DNA of 51,621 nucleotides, from the NCBI GenBank assembly GCA_900088475.1, contig FLMG01002622.1, forward strand, positions 1 to 51,621. Reading direction: 5' to 3'. This stretch comes from Hyphochytrium catenoides (taxonomy: Eukaryota; Sar; Hyphochytriomycetes; Hyphochytriales; Hyphochytriaceae). A model generated the notes under the pieces. The model saw only the letters and a list, made by a program, of their open reading frames with translations, had not been told where the DNA came from and did no database searches. Below are positions 1 to 10,391 of this stretch, piece by piece; the stretch's first letter is position 1; every line of letters starts with the position of its first letter. The translations under genes were made by a program, and so were the position numbers.

Positions 1-60
1 TTGTTCTAGATGTTCCACCTAGTTCGATGTCGGAGTGCTTTTATCCTCATAACAAGTCAC

Positions 61-909
61 AACAGTTTCTCCATCACCGATCTGGGAGGGTTAGAGTACT
101 ACTTGGGCATCCAAGTAAAGCGGGATCGAGCTGCTAGGAAGATATACCTTTGACAGTCGAAGTATATCACCGAGATTCTTGGAGCGCTTCAACCTACTTG
201 ATGTTACCTCACTCCTATCCCAGCGGTGCCTAAGACATACTTGCCCAAAGCTTCTACCATTCCTCTTTCTGATGATGACGCTGACCGGTTGGCTCGCACA
301 CCTTATCGTCAAGCAGTGGGTTCCTTGCTGTATGTCATGGTGTGCACGCGGCCTGATATCCCTTATGCGGTGCAAGCTGTGAGCCAACACGTCACTGCGT
401 TCCGCCACGTCCACTGGGAGGCTGTCAAGCGTATCTTCACCTACCTGAAGGCCACCCAAGACTACTCCTTGTGTCTGGGGGGAGATACCCCTATTCAACT
501 CTCTGTCCAAGCTGATGCTGATTGGGCTAGTGACCCAGCTGACCGCAAGTCTATCACCGGCTATTTCTTGAGCCTCAACGGAGGTGCTTTTGCATGGAAG
601 TCAAAGAAACAATCTCTCCGAGCGTCGTCAACCACGGAAGCGGAGTGCGTCTCTCTTGGTCCGCAAGCCAGGTCGCAAGAGCACTTCAACGCTTTCCTGG
701 GCGAGCTTGGCTTCTCCTACCAGCTGCCCATTCCTCTTAACCAGGACAAGCAGAGCGCGATTGTTCTGCTCCTCTTCACGACCAAAGTCAAAGACTTTAG
801 ATGCAAGGACTGTGTCCTGCAAAAGAAGGTCGCCAATGATGGGAGATTTAAGCTGGTCTATACTCCCTCTGCAGCTATGGTAGCCGATTGCCTCACCAAG
901 CCTTGTTGA
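61..909 (+). pseudogene. Degenerate Ty1/copia pol 3' end (RT tail plus RNase H)
   Basis: This is the C-terminal end of a Ty1/copia polyprotein. The first frame reads the reverse-transcriptase tail motif TDLGGLEYYLGIQV. Downstream come the copia signatures YRQAVGSLLYVMVCTRPDI, then the RNase H-type DADWASDPADRKSITGY, STTEAE and the terminal ADCLTKP, ending at a TGA. It is broken: there is an in-frame TGA at 151-153, and the frame is lost and regained between about 170 and 215, so only the part from 226 is one open frame. The segment that normally carries the CDNQSA active-site motif reads NQDKQSAI and what follows it is diverged. Sequence upstream of 61 is too decayed to read. Copia elements copy themselves through RNA in cytoplasmic particles; this one cannot be autonomous. 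Identification is from motifs recognised by eye. Confidence 0.88.
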
Positions 910-1443
910 AGTATGGACTATCTGAGCCTTACTTCATAGAACTAAGATGTACCAGACCAACTGTCCAAGTTACAGTCCCAAACTCCAAGTAGAAGCAGAG
1001 ATATGAAGGAAGAAGTGGACTCTAATGTTATCTATGGGTTATTACTAGGAGAGAACAGGTCCTTTCTATTAGACATACATCTCAGTAGTATTCAGGATTC
1101 TAAATCCAGTAGGGTCCCACAATCTAGAGACTACCCTTTCAGGCTTATAAGCCGAGCAGGAACTCATAATATAATTGTCTCCGAATCCCATACATTCATC
1201 AAGCCTTTACCTGCTAGCTCCTCTCTTTCGGACACCGCGTCCTCACCTTGGAGTGCTTCCTCCTAGTATCAATACTCTTGCCACTACCCACCTAGCTTCG
1301 TGTGAGGGTGAGAGAGTGAGTGAGACCGACCATTAGGTGAGTTAATAATTCAACCCTCACCACTGATGATCCAGAGAAGCTTAGGGTCATAGACGTTAGG
1401 GTTAGGGTTAGGGTTACTAACCCTCACCACTGATGAGGGGGAG
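910..1443 (+). mobile_element. Copia-type 3' untranslated region ending in a polypurine tract
   Basis: After the pol stop comes non-coding DNA. One piece (about 955-1010) recurs at about 3290-3345 beside other element fragments. The stretch ends in a G-rich purine run directly before TGTTGAGTG at 1444, which is the usual polypurine tract/LTR junction of copia elements. An 18-bp motif (AACCCTCACCACTGATGA) occurs twice, near 1353 and 1419, on either side of a telomere-like tract. I see no gene. Confidence 0.55.
1396..1424 (+). repeat. Interstitial telomere-like (TTAGGG)3 tract with short inverted end
   Basis: Three perfect TTAGGG units (1396-1413) run into TTACTAACCCT, so AGGGTTA-C-TAACCCT forms a small palindrome. 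The tract sits between two copies of an 18-bp direct repeat inside the copia 3' region. TTAGGG is the telomere unit of many eukaryotes, but the array is too short to be a telomere. Confidence 0.7.
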
Positions 1444-1768
1444 TGTTGAGTGCTACAATGTTCGTTGTCAGTAGTGCAGTAGTCACTCTCTATACACACC
1501 TAGCTCTCAGGGACATAGACATTACGGGTACACCTGTGTTATGGGAAAGAGAGATGTGAGAAGAATTCCAGACGTTGGAGCAGCAGAGGAGAGAGAGATG
1601 ATGAGGGAAGCTGGGCCGAGCAAAAGATCTTGAGACAGACCAGACAGACTCATGACTCAGTTCTTCAGAGAAATCTCAATCAGATGTCAATACCCAGTCC
1701 CTTTGTTATCGTTTTATCTAGATTGTGCTCATACAGAAGCTTCAGGCATTGCCACCCAGCTCTGTAGT
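1444..1768 (+). mobile_element. LTR-like fragment L1, left arm of an inverted repeat
   Basis: It starts with TGTTGAGTG directly after a purine-rich tract. Its first ~115 bp (containing CACTCTCTATACACACCTA and a motif TGTTATGGG followed by GAGATGTGAG) recurs four more times between 2 and 4.2 kb. From 1444 to about 1768 it is also an inverted copy of 1957-2273, including the block with CCCTTTGTTATCG and GAAGCTTCAGGCATTGCC. Confidence 0.7.
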
Positions 1769-1956
1769 TCATCAGAGCACCAAGAGAGACACTCCTCATT
1801 GAATCAATTCACAGATAATCATCATCAAGTCCCTTTGTTATCGTCTCATCTAGAAAGAGTTTCAGACGTCATCAACATCTACCTCTGCTAAATTTCATCA
1901 GGTTATGTGTAGACCTTGGGCAAGCGTGAGTGAGACGGACAGTGATGAACTTTGCA

Positions 1957-2273
1957 GAGCTGGGTGGCAATGCCTGAAGCTTCTGTATGAGCACAATCTA
2001 GATGAAACGATAACAAAGGGACTGGGTATATGTGATTGAGATTTCTCTGAATGCTCGCTGAGTCCTGGGAGTGTGGTCTCGAGATCTTTTGCTCGGCCCA
2101 GCTTCCCTCATCATCTCTCTCTCCTGTGCTGTTCCTGTGTTCTTCTGGAAATTCTTCTCACATCCCTCTTTCCCATAACACAGGTATACCCGTAACGTCT
2201 TTGTCCTTGAGAGCTAGGTGTGTATAGAGAGTGACTACTGTACTACTGACCACGAACATTGTAGCACTCAACA
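1957..2273 (-). mobile_element. LTR-like fragment L2, right arm of the inverted repeat
   Basis: This is the reverse complement of L1 and ends with CACTCAACA at 2273. The arms of L1 and L2 are about 320 bp each with small differences and a spacer of about 190 bp. The spacer itself carries another copy of the CCCTTTGTTATCG block near 1831, so it is also element-derived. No coding sequence is visible. Confidence 0.68.
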
Positions 2274-2326
2274 GACAGTATGAGGACCACCACTGACAAT
2301 TCAGAGAAGCTAGGTATGCGGGGGAG

Positions 2327-2445
2327 TGTTGAGTGTACAATGTTTGTTGTCAGTAATCACTCTCTATACACACCTACCTCTCAGAGGCATAGTCGTTACC
2401 GGTAAAAACTGTGTTATGGGTGAAGAGAGATGTGAGGAGAAGTCC
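2327..2445 (+). mobile_element. LTR-like fragment L3
   Basis: TGTTGAGTG is preceded by a purine-rich tract at 2317-2326 and followed by the shared ~115-bp LTR start. Similarity to the other copies stops just after GATGTGAGGAGAAG. A tRNA-like sequence on the minus strand follows within about 10 bp. Confidence 0.62.
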
Positions 2446-2451
2446 CTGACC

Positions 2452-2530
2452 TTGGTGTACGCTCCGGGATTCGAACCCAGGACCTCTGTATTTGATGCCG
2501 ACACCCTAACCACCAGTACGCACCATACAC
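2452..2530 (-). repeat. tRNA-like sequence, copy A
   Basis: Read on the minus strand it has a near-consensus Pol III box B (GGTTCGAATCC) in a T-arm of 5-bp stem and 7-nt loop. A D-arm-like GTGGTTAGGGTG lies upstream, at the spacing found in tRNA-Glu-type genes. The acceptor pairs only in part, and the anticodon stem has mismatches. I read it as a tRNA-derived repeat or tRNA pseudogene. It could instead be a primer-binding-site region that captured most of a tRNA, because its end reads TGG followed by the complement of the 3' arm. Confidence 0.45.
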
Positions 2531-3589
2531 CAAACGTACTCTTTAACCAAACTCCGGTTTATTTATATACCAGAGTTTTTCCCCTCTGCGTCGGCCGCTG
2601 TACACTTTCTGGACTCAGCGCTATCACAGTTCAACAAGATGAACAGAATGAGTAAGGGCTCAGTATTGGATGTAGAATCCGGTAGTATAGATGATGGTCA
2701 TTATACTGTCCAAATCTCAGCTTTAACTCTTTCTAGTTGCTGAGATATTGCCATTACAAGTTAGCACAGTTAGCTGCTAGTATTATGTATGGCGTAGACC
2801 ACCATCTAAATGAGTGGCTGTGAGGCATCCAAGTCCTCGGATGCTAGTAGGGCCGCCTCCTCTGGTCCGGCCCCCACTTCATTCTAATCTCACTTTCCAA
2901 TTTCCCAAGTACCCCACAAGTCAACATCTAAGACAGAAAACTCTTTTGTAGTGGTCCTTCTGCTACCTAGCTAAAGTACTAAAGTCGCTAACTTACTACC
3001 TACCACTACTGAACTACTTCCTATGTCCAAGTTTTACGATACAACTCCTAACACATGCAAAGAAAATAGAACTAGAACGGAGCTTGTTGGGAGAAAGACC
3101 TTAGAAGAGACACGAAAAAAGCGGTCTTTCAATGTACAGTTCCTTTGCATTCACTGAAGAAACTCAGAGCGCCATCAGAACTTCCATCTGCAATGTCTGA
3201 CGCAGAAGACTAGGACGGTCTAGTGCAGTGACACTGCGAGAGTGTTGGAGTCTGAGGGCACAGCTATGTGGACTCCAAGCTGGCAAGCTTAACTACTAAA
3301 GTTCCAGCTTCAAACTCCCAGTAGAAGCGGAGATATGAAGCAAACAATGTGTTCCTGTTTCTATCTATGGCTTATGGTCAGTATCCCAGAACCTTCAGAA
3401 CTGACTGTTCTAGACAGGGATGTCTCTATGACTGAATATCTTAGAATGTTTTAGGAGTAGTTGGTGAAGTCAGACTAGCTCTAGATGTTGGGATCCCAGT
3501 TGGATTATAGTAGAGCACTCTGATCTAATGACATTGTCCAATTATCCCATACAAATTGAAGAAGATTTCATGGGATTTTTGTCCTCCTC
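2531..3589. other. No gene; decayed repeat DNA
   Basis: About 2531-2650 is the inverted counterpart of about 3715-3845, so the tRNA-like sequence and a ~110-bp flank were duplicated together. The block around 3255-3345 resembles 955-1010 and 4020-4062 (shared GGCAAGCTTA and AGCGGAGATATGAAG). The rest shows no frame or motif I recognise. Confidence 0.5.
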
Positions 3590-3708
3590 ACATCTCTCTT
3601 TCCCATAACACAGTAGTACCCGTATGTCTATGTCGCTGGGAGCTAGGTGCGCGTGTGTATAGAGTGTGGCTACTATACTAATGAAAACGAGCATTGTACC
3701 ACTCAACA
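3590..3708 (-). mobile_element. LTR-like fragment L4
   Basis: This is the reverse complement of the shared LTR 5' end. It terminates at 3708 with ACTCAACA, and the minus-strand sequence just outside it (ATGCGGGGAGGAC) resembles the purine tract in front of L3. It is more diverged than L1-L3. Confidence 0.6.
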
Positions 3709-3846
3709 GTCCTCCCCGCATAGCTGCTGAACTGTGATAGAGGCTGAGACCATAAAGTGCACAGCCGACGATGCAGAGGGAATATACCCTACCCTGCCTG
3801 GTATATAAACAAAACGGAGATTAGTTAAAGTGTACGTTTTTTGGTC

Positions 3847-3915
3847 TATGGTGCATACTGGTTAGGGTGTCGGCATCAAATACAGAGGGCCTGGGTTCGA
3901 ACCCGGAGCGCACAA
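3847..3915 (+). repeat. tRNA-like sequence, copy B
   Basis: This is a plus-strand copy of the 2452-2530 sequence: GGTTAGGGTG, then a 20-nt anticodon-arm region nearly identical to copy A, then box B GGTTCGAACCC. It lacks a few bases of the D-arm and has a poor acceptor stem. Together with its 5' flank it is an inverted duplicate of 2452-2645. Confidence 0.45.
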
Positions 3916-4062
3916 ACCTTTTCTGCGGTAGATTCAACCCCCCAATATTAATTCAAAGTGCTCAACACCAAATAAAAAAATCTTAATAGTACCTTACTGA
4001 GGTCTGAGGAGTGAGGCCAGAGCTATGTGTACTACAAGCTGGCAAGCTTAGCTACCAAGTTC

Positions 4063-4140
4063 TGTTGAGTGACAACGCCCGTTGTCAGTAATCACTCTCT
4101 TTACACACCTAGCTCTCAGAGTCATAGTCGTTATCGATTG
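4063..4140 (+). mobile_element. LTR-like fragment L5 (short)
   Basis: TGTTGAGTG is followed by about 75 bp of the common LTR start (GTTGTCAGTAATCACTCTCT and on). It is preceded by a copy of the GGCAAGCTTAGCTACCAAG sequence seen near 3290. The rest is lost. From 4141 to 4534 I see nothing recognisable. Confidence 0.55.
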
Positions 4141-4534
4141 ACTGTTTTAGATATTCTAGGTATGGACTTCACAGTAATGACCACAGCCAGAATAATAGCT
4201 CTCGAATGCCGGACCCCGGTTTATACCTGAACCTCTATCACCTAATGACATCGTCCAATGCCACCCATCATACAAATCTAGCGACTGATCAGGAGGACGA
4301 GAAGGGGACATGATAACTGGATGACGAATGCGGCCATGCCCCATATGCACGGTTTCTTTCCGGCACATCACTCGGCGGCTAGTTTATTAGGAGTGTCTTC
4401 ATCAGTCTTCAATTCCCATACATTACGTCAGTGCTCTTGGCACAAAGAGCTTTCCCTGAAGTGACAGTAGTGACAAACGGTAGGAAGCGGATTGAGCTGT
4501 CTGTCTGCTTTAATCAAGGGAAAGAAGAACGATT

Positions 4535-6317
4535 CTAGTCATGAACAACAAGGACACGCAACGGACGATCGATTGTACCTTCCGGGTCCAGCTCATCTTC
4601 TGCCATGTCCCGCAGCCCCGAAGAGATTTCATCATCTTCTGGATCACCTCTTATTTTGCGACACCCAGTCGGGGCTTCCCTGCTGCTCGCCGCCGTCAGA
4701 TACACTTTTGAAAGCTTATTCGCACTGCTGACGGCTGCTGAGTCTTGACGATAACTATATCGTTCGGGTGACCTGTCACCAGTTGTACGCGAGTGATGCC
4801 GTTGGCCCTGAGCTGGCCTGGTCGTGCTAGTAGTGGAACGGGGTTGTGAAACAGGAGAAGGACTTACACCTCCTTGGAGAAACTCTTGGTAGAACGACAC
4901 ATCTGCCTCAGAGAGAAGCGTGGAGGCTGAAGCTTCAATTCTGGTCATTATTTGTCCTCCATTTTCCTCATCTTCTGGTTCCTTCTGTTGTGTACTAGTC
5001 GCTAGGGGGTGAGGATGCGCTGCTGAAATGAGGGTGAGGAGGAGGAAGGAGCGGGGACATTCGAGACCAGAAAAGGGGAGGACAGGTCATTACATTGGGC
5101 GTCCGATGTGGAGGAAAAAGGTGTCTATAAGAACCTTCTCGCATGGCGTCAGCGTCCAGAACGCTCTTTAAACTCTCCTGCTGGTGGCGGGGGATATGAT
5201 GTGGTGGATCATGTCTCATGAGCGAGATGTAATAGTCTCTTTCCCGGTCACTTCCTGCCTCGGCCGCTATGGCCTTGGAGCCCCTGATTATGGCCTCCAG
5301 ATCCTCCACGGAGTTTAGAGCGAGACGACAGGCGGACTCGAGGGAGACATTTGAGCCTAAGGCGAGAAGAGTGAGGGGCACGGGAATAGGAGTGGTGTCA
5401 GGCAGAATATTATAGAAAGCAAAGTATGATTAACAATCAACGAGTGCTGCTCGACCCGGGCCAAGAGAACCAACACCAATCAGAGTCGTCAGCTTTAGAG
5501 TGGGTGGGAGGAGAGGAGGAGACTTGAGGAGGGAGAGAGAGTCGGGTCGCTCCACAATGGGATGAGAGGAAGCGCTGTAGGTTAACGACTTTGCAAACCA
5601 AAGAAGAGAAGTCGGGTTGACTACGGGCATGAGAGAATGCAATATCTTTTGAAAGTTGGGGAGCATCAGAGTAGCGTGCGGATCCCGGGCCATGGTAAAG
5701 AAGGGAACCAGTCGAAACCATAAATGATAGGCAAACTGACCTGGACCTCTTCTGGCCGCAGCGACTCGCCTGCGGATCTCTTCCACTGCTCCTTTCGCCT
5801 CTGCCGGAGTGAGTGTGGCGATCGCTATCTCTTTTCTCCGCTCCCTCTCTCTCCTTTGTTCCCCATTGGATCTGACCTCCTCACTTCGCGCCGCATTATG
5901 TTTCCTCTCTCTTCTTTCTATGAGATCAAAGATTGTGTCTGAAGGGGCCATCCTCGAGCACTGTAGACGTGAGTCGTCGTCCTGGTTCTCCCTTGCCTGC
6001 AAGACAGATTCCGGATTGGCCGAAGTTCCGCTTTTGAATGCTAAGAGTGAGAGCGAGAGCGATGTTCCACCTCGAGTGTAGAAGACAATGGAGTCGGAGA
6101 AGTTTTCCCATATATAGTCGCCTTCCTCAGCAGATGGAGGGACAAAGCTAACTTGGAACTGGAGCGCCGGACACGAGGTAGAGAGAGCCGGCATAAAGGG
6201 TGATTCACACTCTGATGGAAGAGAGAACAATGGAGAGAAAGAGTGACGAGGACAGCAAGAGGAAACGCAGAGACACTGAGTCATTAACGACATAGGCGAG
6301 ATATGCGAAGACAGCAA
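4535..6317 (-). CDS. Multi-exon protein of unknown function
   Basis: Three exons join in phase: a long 5' exon ending at about 5477 or 5471, then 5356-5094, then 4984-4535 ending in a stop. The introns are about 115 bp and 109 bp, with GT donors and pyrimidine-rich AG acceptors. The 5' limit is uncertain. The frame is open from 6317, a methionine at 5951 (MAPSDTIFDLIERRERK) is a possible start, and a plausible further upstream exon lies at 6794-6713 (LKRTFSVSITGLDEKGEEGDD). The N-terminal half has a charged, probably helical stretch rich in Arg and Glu, then a segment containing GQFAYHLWFRLVPFF. The C-terminal exon is acidic and Ser/Pro/Arg-rich, probably disordered. I recognise no family. 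The joins are good evidence of a gene; its function and start are unknown. Confidence 0.5.
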
Positions 6318-8411
6318 GAACGGCCGTCTCCGACAGACACAAGGAAGAGTTGTGGAAGATGAAAGGTAGTGTTGGAGGAAGGGAAGGGCGTATTCTGGAA
6401 GAGTCCAAGGTAGAGGAGTGATTTAGACACTTGTAACCTTAAACGGTCGGAGAATTAGAGAAGCCGAACGCAGAGAAGAATGCGGAGGCCCCAGAGGCCA
6501 GAACACACAGCTCGTTCCCCTTAAGGGCCGAGAAAGATGTACATGAAGCAGTGAATGCAGCACCAGAGGTATAAACCTAGGGAAGGGAAGGGAAGGAGAG
6601 AGAGAGGACGAGGAGATGGAGCCTCCTCGGATTGATAGGAAAGAACATAGAAAGACAGGAGGCAAAGTACCTGAGAGAGGCTGAAGGGAGAACCGCGAAG
6701 AAAGAGGCGGACCTATTACGACCCCAAATCTGTCATCTCCCTCCTCCCCTTTCTCGTCAAGACCAGTGATCGACACACTGAAGGTGCGCTTTAACTGAAG
6801 AAAGGGACGGAGTAAGCGGGAGGAATAACGGACAGCGAGACGAGCGACAAACCAAAAAAGAGAGAGAAATGGGGAGAGTGTAGCACGTCATGTTAGCACC
6901 TCATGGTGAGGAGAGAGGGAACCTCACTGGAGGGATGGTCCTTGTTATAATAGCCAGGGCAGGGAAGAGGAGAAGAGAAGTAACTCCGTAGGACTGAGAC
7001 CCACGTAGGAGGAGAGTCATCACCGGATGGGGTAGCGGTTGGCGACAGAACGGGAGAAGCAGTTAAAGAGAGGGAGAGAGGGAGAGCGAGAGAAGAGGAA
7101 CGAGAGAGGAAGATGCAGGTGAGAGTTGAAATTAGAGAGGATAAAAATTAAAATGACGTTACAGCTGACGGTACTGCTGCCCTTATTACCTTTGGTGAGC
7201 TGTCGCCCTCCAGCGCATCTCCCCAGCTATTGAAGATGAGAGGTCCGGGAGGGTCTAGAGAGAACATCGATGCTACACTTTAAGGGGAGAGAGGCGAGGA
7301 GGGAGAGAGACGAGGAGAGAGAGGACCTGCCAGAGATGGAGACCGATAGCAGCCAGGGTGGAAGCGGGCCAGTGGCATTAATAGGCAACAAAAGTAGAGA
7401 TTAGAGAGAGAGACGAGGAAAGGGAAGACGGAGCCGCAGGTCTATTCAAAGAATTACCAGCGCTCTTTGGCCACACTGCTAGAAGAGAGATGGATAGATA
7501 GATCGGGATAGAGAGGTAGTCGAGAGAGTGATGAACTGAGAGGCCGCGCCAGCCACGACAAGAGAGAGGACAGATAGAAGGAGGAGTTAGAGGTTAGGGT
7601 CAGAGGAGGATAGAGAAAGATTGGAAGAGGGAACGCGGAGGAGGAGGTGAGGAGACAGAGGAAGGGTGATAGCAGGAGGCAATCCTTTCCTTCAGAGAGT
7701 GAGGAGAGCTAACGAACCAGTGCAAGAGGAAGGTCAGGGAGCGGGAGGAGGAGGGAGAGCGGAGGAGCAGCAGGAGGAAGAGGGAAGAGAGGAGGAGGAA
7801 GGAAGCAAGCGAGAGAAGGGAAACGGAAGCGGAAGAATCAGAGAAAGACTAATCAGTTCCCGGTAATCACAGATCCGATTCTCTATTGCGACAATAGAAA
7901 GAAGGCCCACTGCGGGAGCAATGGGCAGCCTGTAGAACTACATTCCTTCCACGCTTCTTTGAGTAGACAGAGAATGACGATAATCTTGGGAGGCCTCACA
8001 CCATCGATCTACCTCTGCTTTCGTTGCTTCCTTCCCTCCTCCTCTGCCCTCTCTCTCTCTCTTATGCCTGTTCCTGCGCGCTTCCTCTTCTCTCTCTCCT
8101 CGCTCCTCTCCTCTCTCGTCTCCTCCTCCTGACCCTGACTCGGGGCTCCCTCTGTCTCTCTTCGCTCCTCACTCAGAGTCTCCCTTACCGTACACGTCCT
8201 CCCCTTACTGGTCTCCGACACCATCCTCCTCTCGCTCATCTCCGACTCCCGGCCTTGCTCTGCAAAGAGAGAGAGAGAGAGAGAGAGAGCGAAAGAGAAA
8301 GAGGGAGAGAGAGGGACGCTGCTATCGGAGGAAGAGAAGATGATGGGAAGGAATGGAGACCGCGCTATTGGCCTGTGAGCGCGCCGAGGGTCGAGGGAAG
8401 GCTCTGCAGAG
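6318..8411. other. GA/CT-rich region without a certain gene
   Basis: The plus strand is purine-rich to about 7.85 kb and pyrimidine-rich from about 8.0 to 8.26 kb. It probably holds 5' exons of the minus-strand unknown gene (candidate 6794-6713), the region between two divergent genes and the 5' leader of the J-domain gene. Open frames here are Arg/Glu/Gly or Ser/Leu/Pro low-complexity readings of the repeats and are not supported. Confidence 0.4.
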
Positions 8412-10391
8412 ATGCAGGATCTCAGCGACGTTCAGAGCGTCCTGCGGGCGAGGTAGGAGCCCCAGTCCCGCCTGCCTTCGGCGTCTTATTATCTTAGCTG
8501 CTCTGTCTCTCTCTCCTGTCTCTCTCCCTATGTCCGGCTAATACGGCTGGTCCTCGTCTGTCACTCTCTCTTCACTTATCTCTCTGTCCGCATCCTTGCG
8601 CCGACCGGTTGGTGCTCTTTATCAGGAACTTTTTTGCGGTCTTCAAGCTTCCCGTGGCGGCCGTGGAGCTAACGACACTGCGAAGGTACGGGCATATCCC
8701 GCTTGGGACTTTCATCCCTTTTTCCCATTCTCTTTCCTCTCTCTGTGTGTTCTGCTCTGCCTGTCGCTCGCTCTGTGGTCTCATCTGTCCGTGCGGCTAG
8801 GCTGAGAGGATGCGACGTCCCTCCTGCGCTCTCCTCTGTCGAGATGGTAACTTTCCTTCCTCATGCAGTTCTGCCGCTTCTACCACTGTCTCTCAGACAT
8901 TTATGTTTTCAAGCATTCTTTCTCTTACTCTCTGGCTCTCTGCATTGGGCTGGCTCTCTTTCCCACTCTATGCGTCGGTCCGCAGTCTTTATAAGAAACT
9001 CGCGCTGGCGGTGCACCCCGACAAGTGTCAAGAAGAAGGTGAGTCAGGCTTCTCTTTTCTCTGTCCATCTGATAACTTTCTCGACTTATTTCCATGTTCC
9101 TTAAGGCCTGAGAGTCTGCCTACTAGCATGTGAGGATACTATTCTTTCTCTCTCCTCTCTATCACGCACTTGCTTCTCTCGTCTCCCGGTTAAGTCTCTG
9201 GCTCTCTCTCTCTCTGCTCTATCTTCTTCATTTATCTCCTTTTTCTCCCTTCCGTGTCCATGTCCGCTGCTGTTCCTGTAGTGTCTTAAGGCTGGAGGCT
9301 CTCTGTTAAGGCGCCACTTCTCACTCTCTGTCTTTCTCTCTTCTTTCTCTCTTTCTCTTGACATCTTCATCTCTCTCACTCTTTTTTCAAGGAGCCGCCG
9401 AGGCCTTCAAGAAGCTTGCGGAAGCGTTCGAGGTACTCTCCGATCCCACGCAGCAGAAGTCATACGTCAGAGGTAGATGCAGCTACTATAGATGGGAGAA
9501 TTGGGCCAGGTTAGGGAAGAAAGGAGAAGTGAAAGGAACAGAGAAAAAGCGAGAGCTACCTCAAAAATCCAAGAGAGAGGAAAACTTAGTAGTGGAAAGA
9601 TGAGGAGAGAGGGTTGAGGAGAGAGCCTAAATAATCAGATAGAGGAGGCAGAGCGAGGACCGTACGGTCCCTAGTGGAATGACGATGTTAGGGAGAGATC
9701 CATTCCATTGGGGACAGAGGGCGGCAGGCAGTCACCTCTGGTCTTTCAATCGCCTTTTCTAGGTCTCCACAGCTCAAAAAATCATTCCCATCGGCACACA
9801 ACCAACAGGGGAGAAGACTCGAGACCTAAGCGGCCAGAGAAAGAGAGACAGAAGAAGAGGAAAAAGAAAGAAGAGAATGAAAGCCCACGGCACTCTCCAC
9901 AGAAGAGGCGCGCGAGGAAGAAGAAGAGCCCTACCGAGGTCTGGGAAGAGTTTCTTAAAGAAGAATGGAAGTTTAGAGAAAAGGTGGCTGAGGAAGAGGA
10001 AAGGAATGCCGCCGCGAGAGAAGAAAGGAGGAAGAGAGAGAGGCAAAGAAGAGAAGAGGAGGAGAGGCAGCGATCTGCACTGGCAGAGCACATCCTCTCT
10101 TCAGGTTTAGAGGAAAAGACCGAGAGCTGGAGAGCCTTCCTCCGCCCTCCAGGAGAGAAAGCGAGGGACGAAGTTGAGACATGGTCAAAGGATGGAGTAG
10201 ACGCAACGGGGGCAAAAGATGGGAGACACGAGGAGGAAGAAGAGAGGTCAAGAGATAGGGAGGAGACCGTCTGCAATTTATGTCGACGCAAATTTAGAGG
10301 CGGCGCAGCTTTGAAGAGGCACGAGGCGCTCTCCGACCTGCACAGAAGGAACATCCAGGAGCGGGGGCCAAGGGCGACTACGAATGGGTGA
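8412..10391 (+). CDS. J-domain protein with C-terminal RBM5/10-type C2H2 zinc finger
   Basis: Five exons join in phase: 8412-8452, 8626-8685, 8986-9038, 9392-9472 and 9763-10391, giving 287 aa. Residues ~15-76 form a divergent J domain: NFFAVFKLP for helix I, YKKLALAVHPDKC with HPD at 44-46, then AFKKLAEAFEVLSDP. J domains stimulate Hsp70 ATPase through the HPD motif. The central part (~80-220) is highly charged Lys/Arg/Glu with coiled-coil character and includes a WRAFLRPP motif reminiscent of DNAJC8, a spliceosome-associated J protein. Near the C-terminus is C-X2-C-X12-H-X6-H (Cys249, Cys252, His265, His272) in CNLCRRKF..RHEALSDLH, the spacing and context of the RBM5/RBM10/SUA splicing-factor finger. 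A nuclear RNA-processing co-chaperone is inferred. The start is the only ATG that gives an in-phase first splice. A GTGAG donor at 10387 could allow extra 3' exons, but I found none. Confidence 0.82.

Noticed and set aside
2452-2530. A functional tRNA gene
   Set aside because: The T-arm is good, but the anticodon stem has two mismatches and the acceptor stem is imperfect, so it is reported only as tRNA-like.
4535-6317. Idea that the copia element extends into this region
   Set aside because: No integrase, protease or gag motif is visible, and the three exons join as a normal spliced gene.
9774-10354. Minus-strand open frames opposite the last J-domain exon
   Set aside because: They mirror the Arg/Glu-rich plus-strand exon, whose splice phases and zinc-finger motif support the plus frame.
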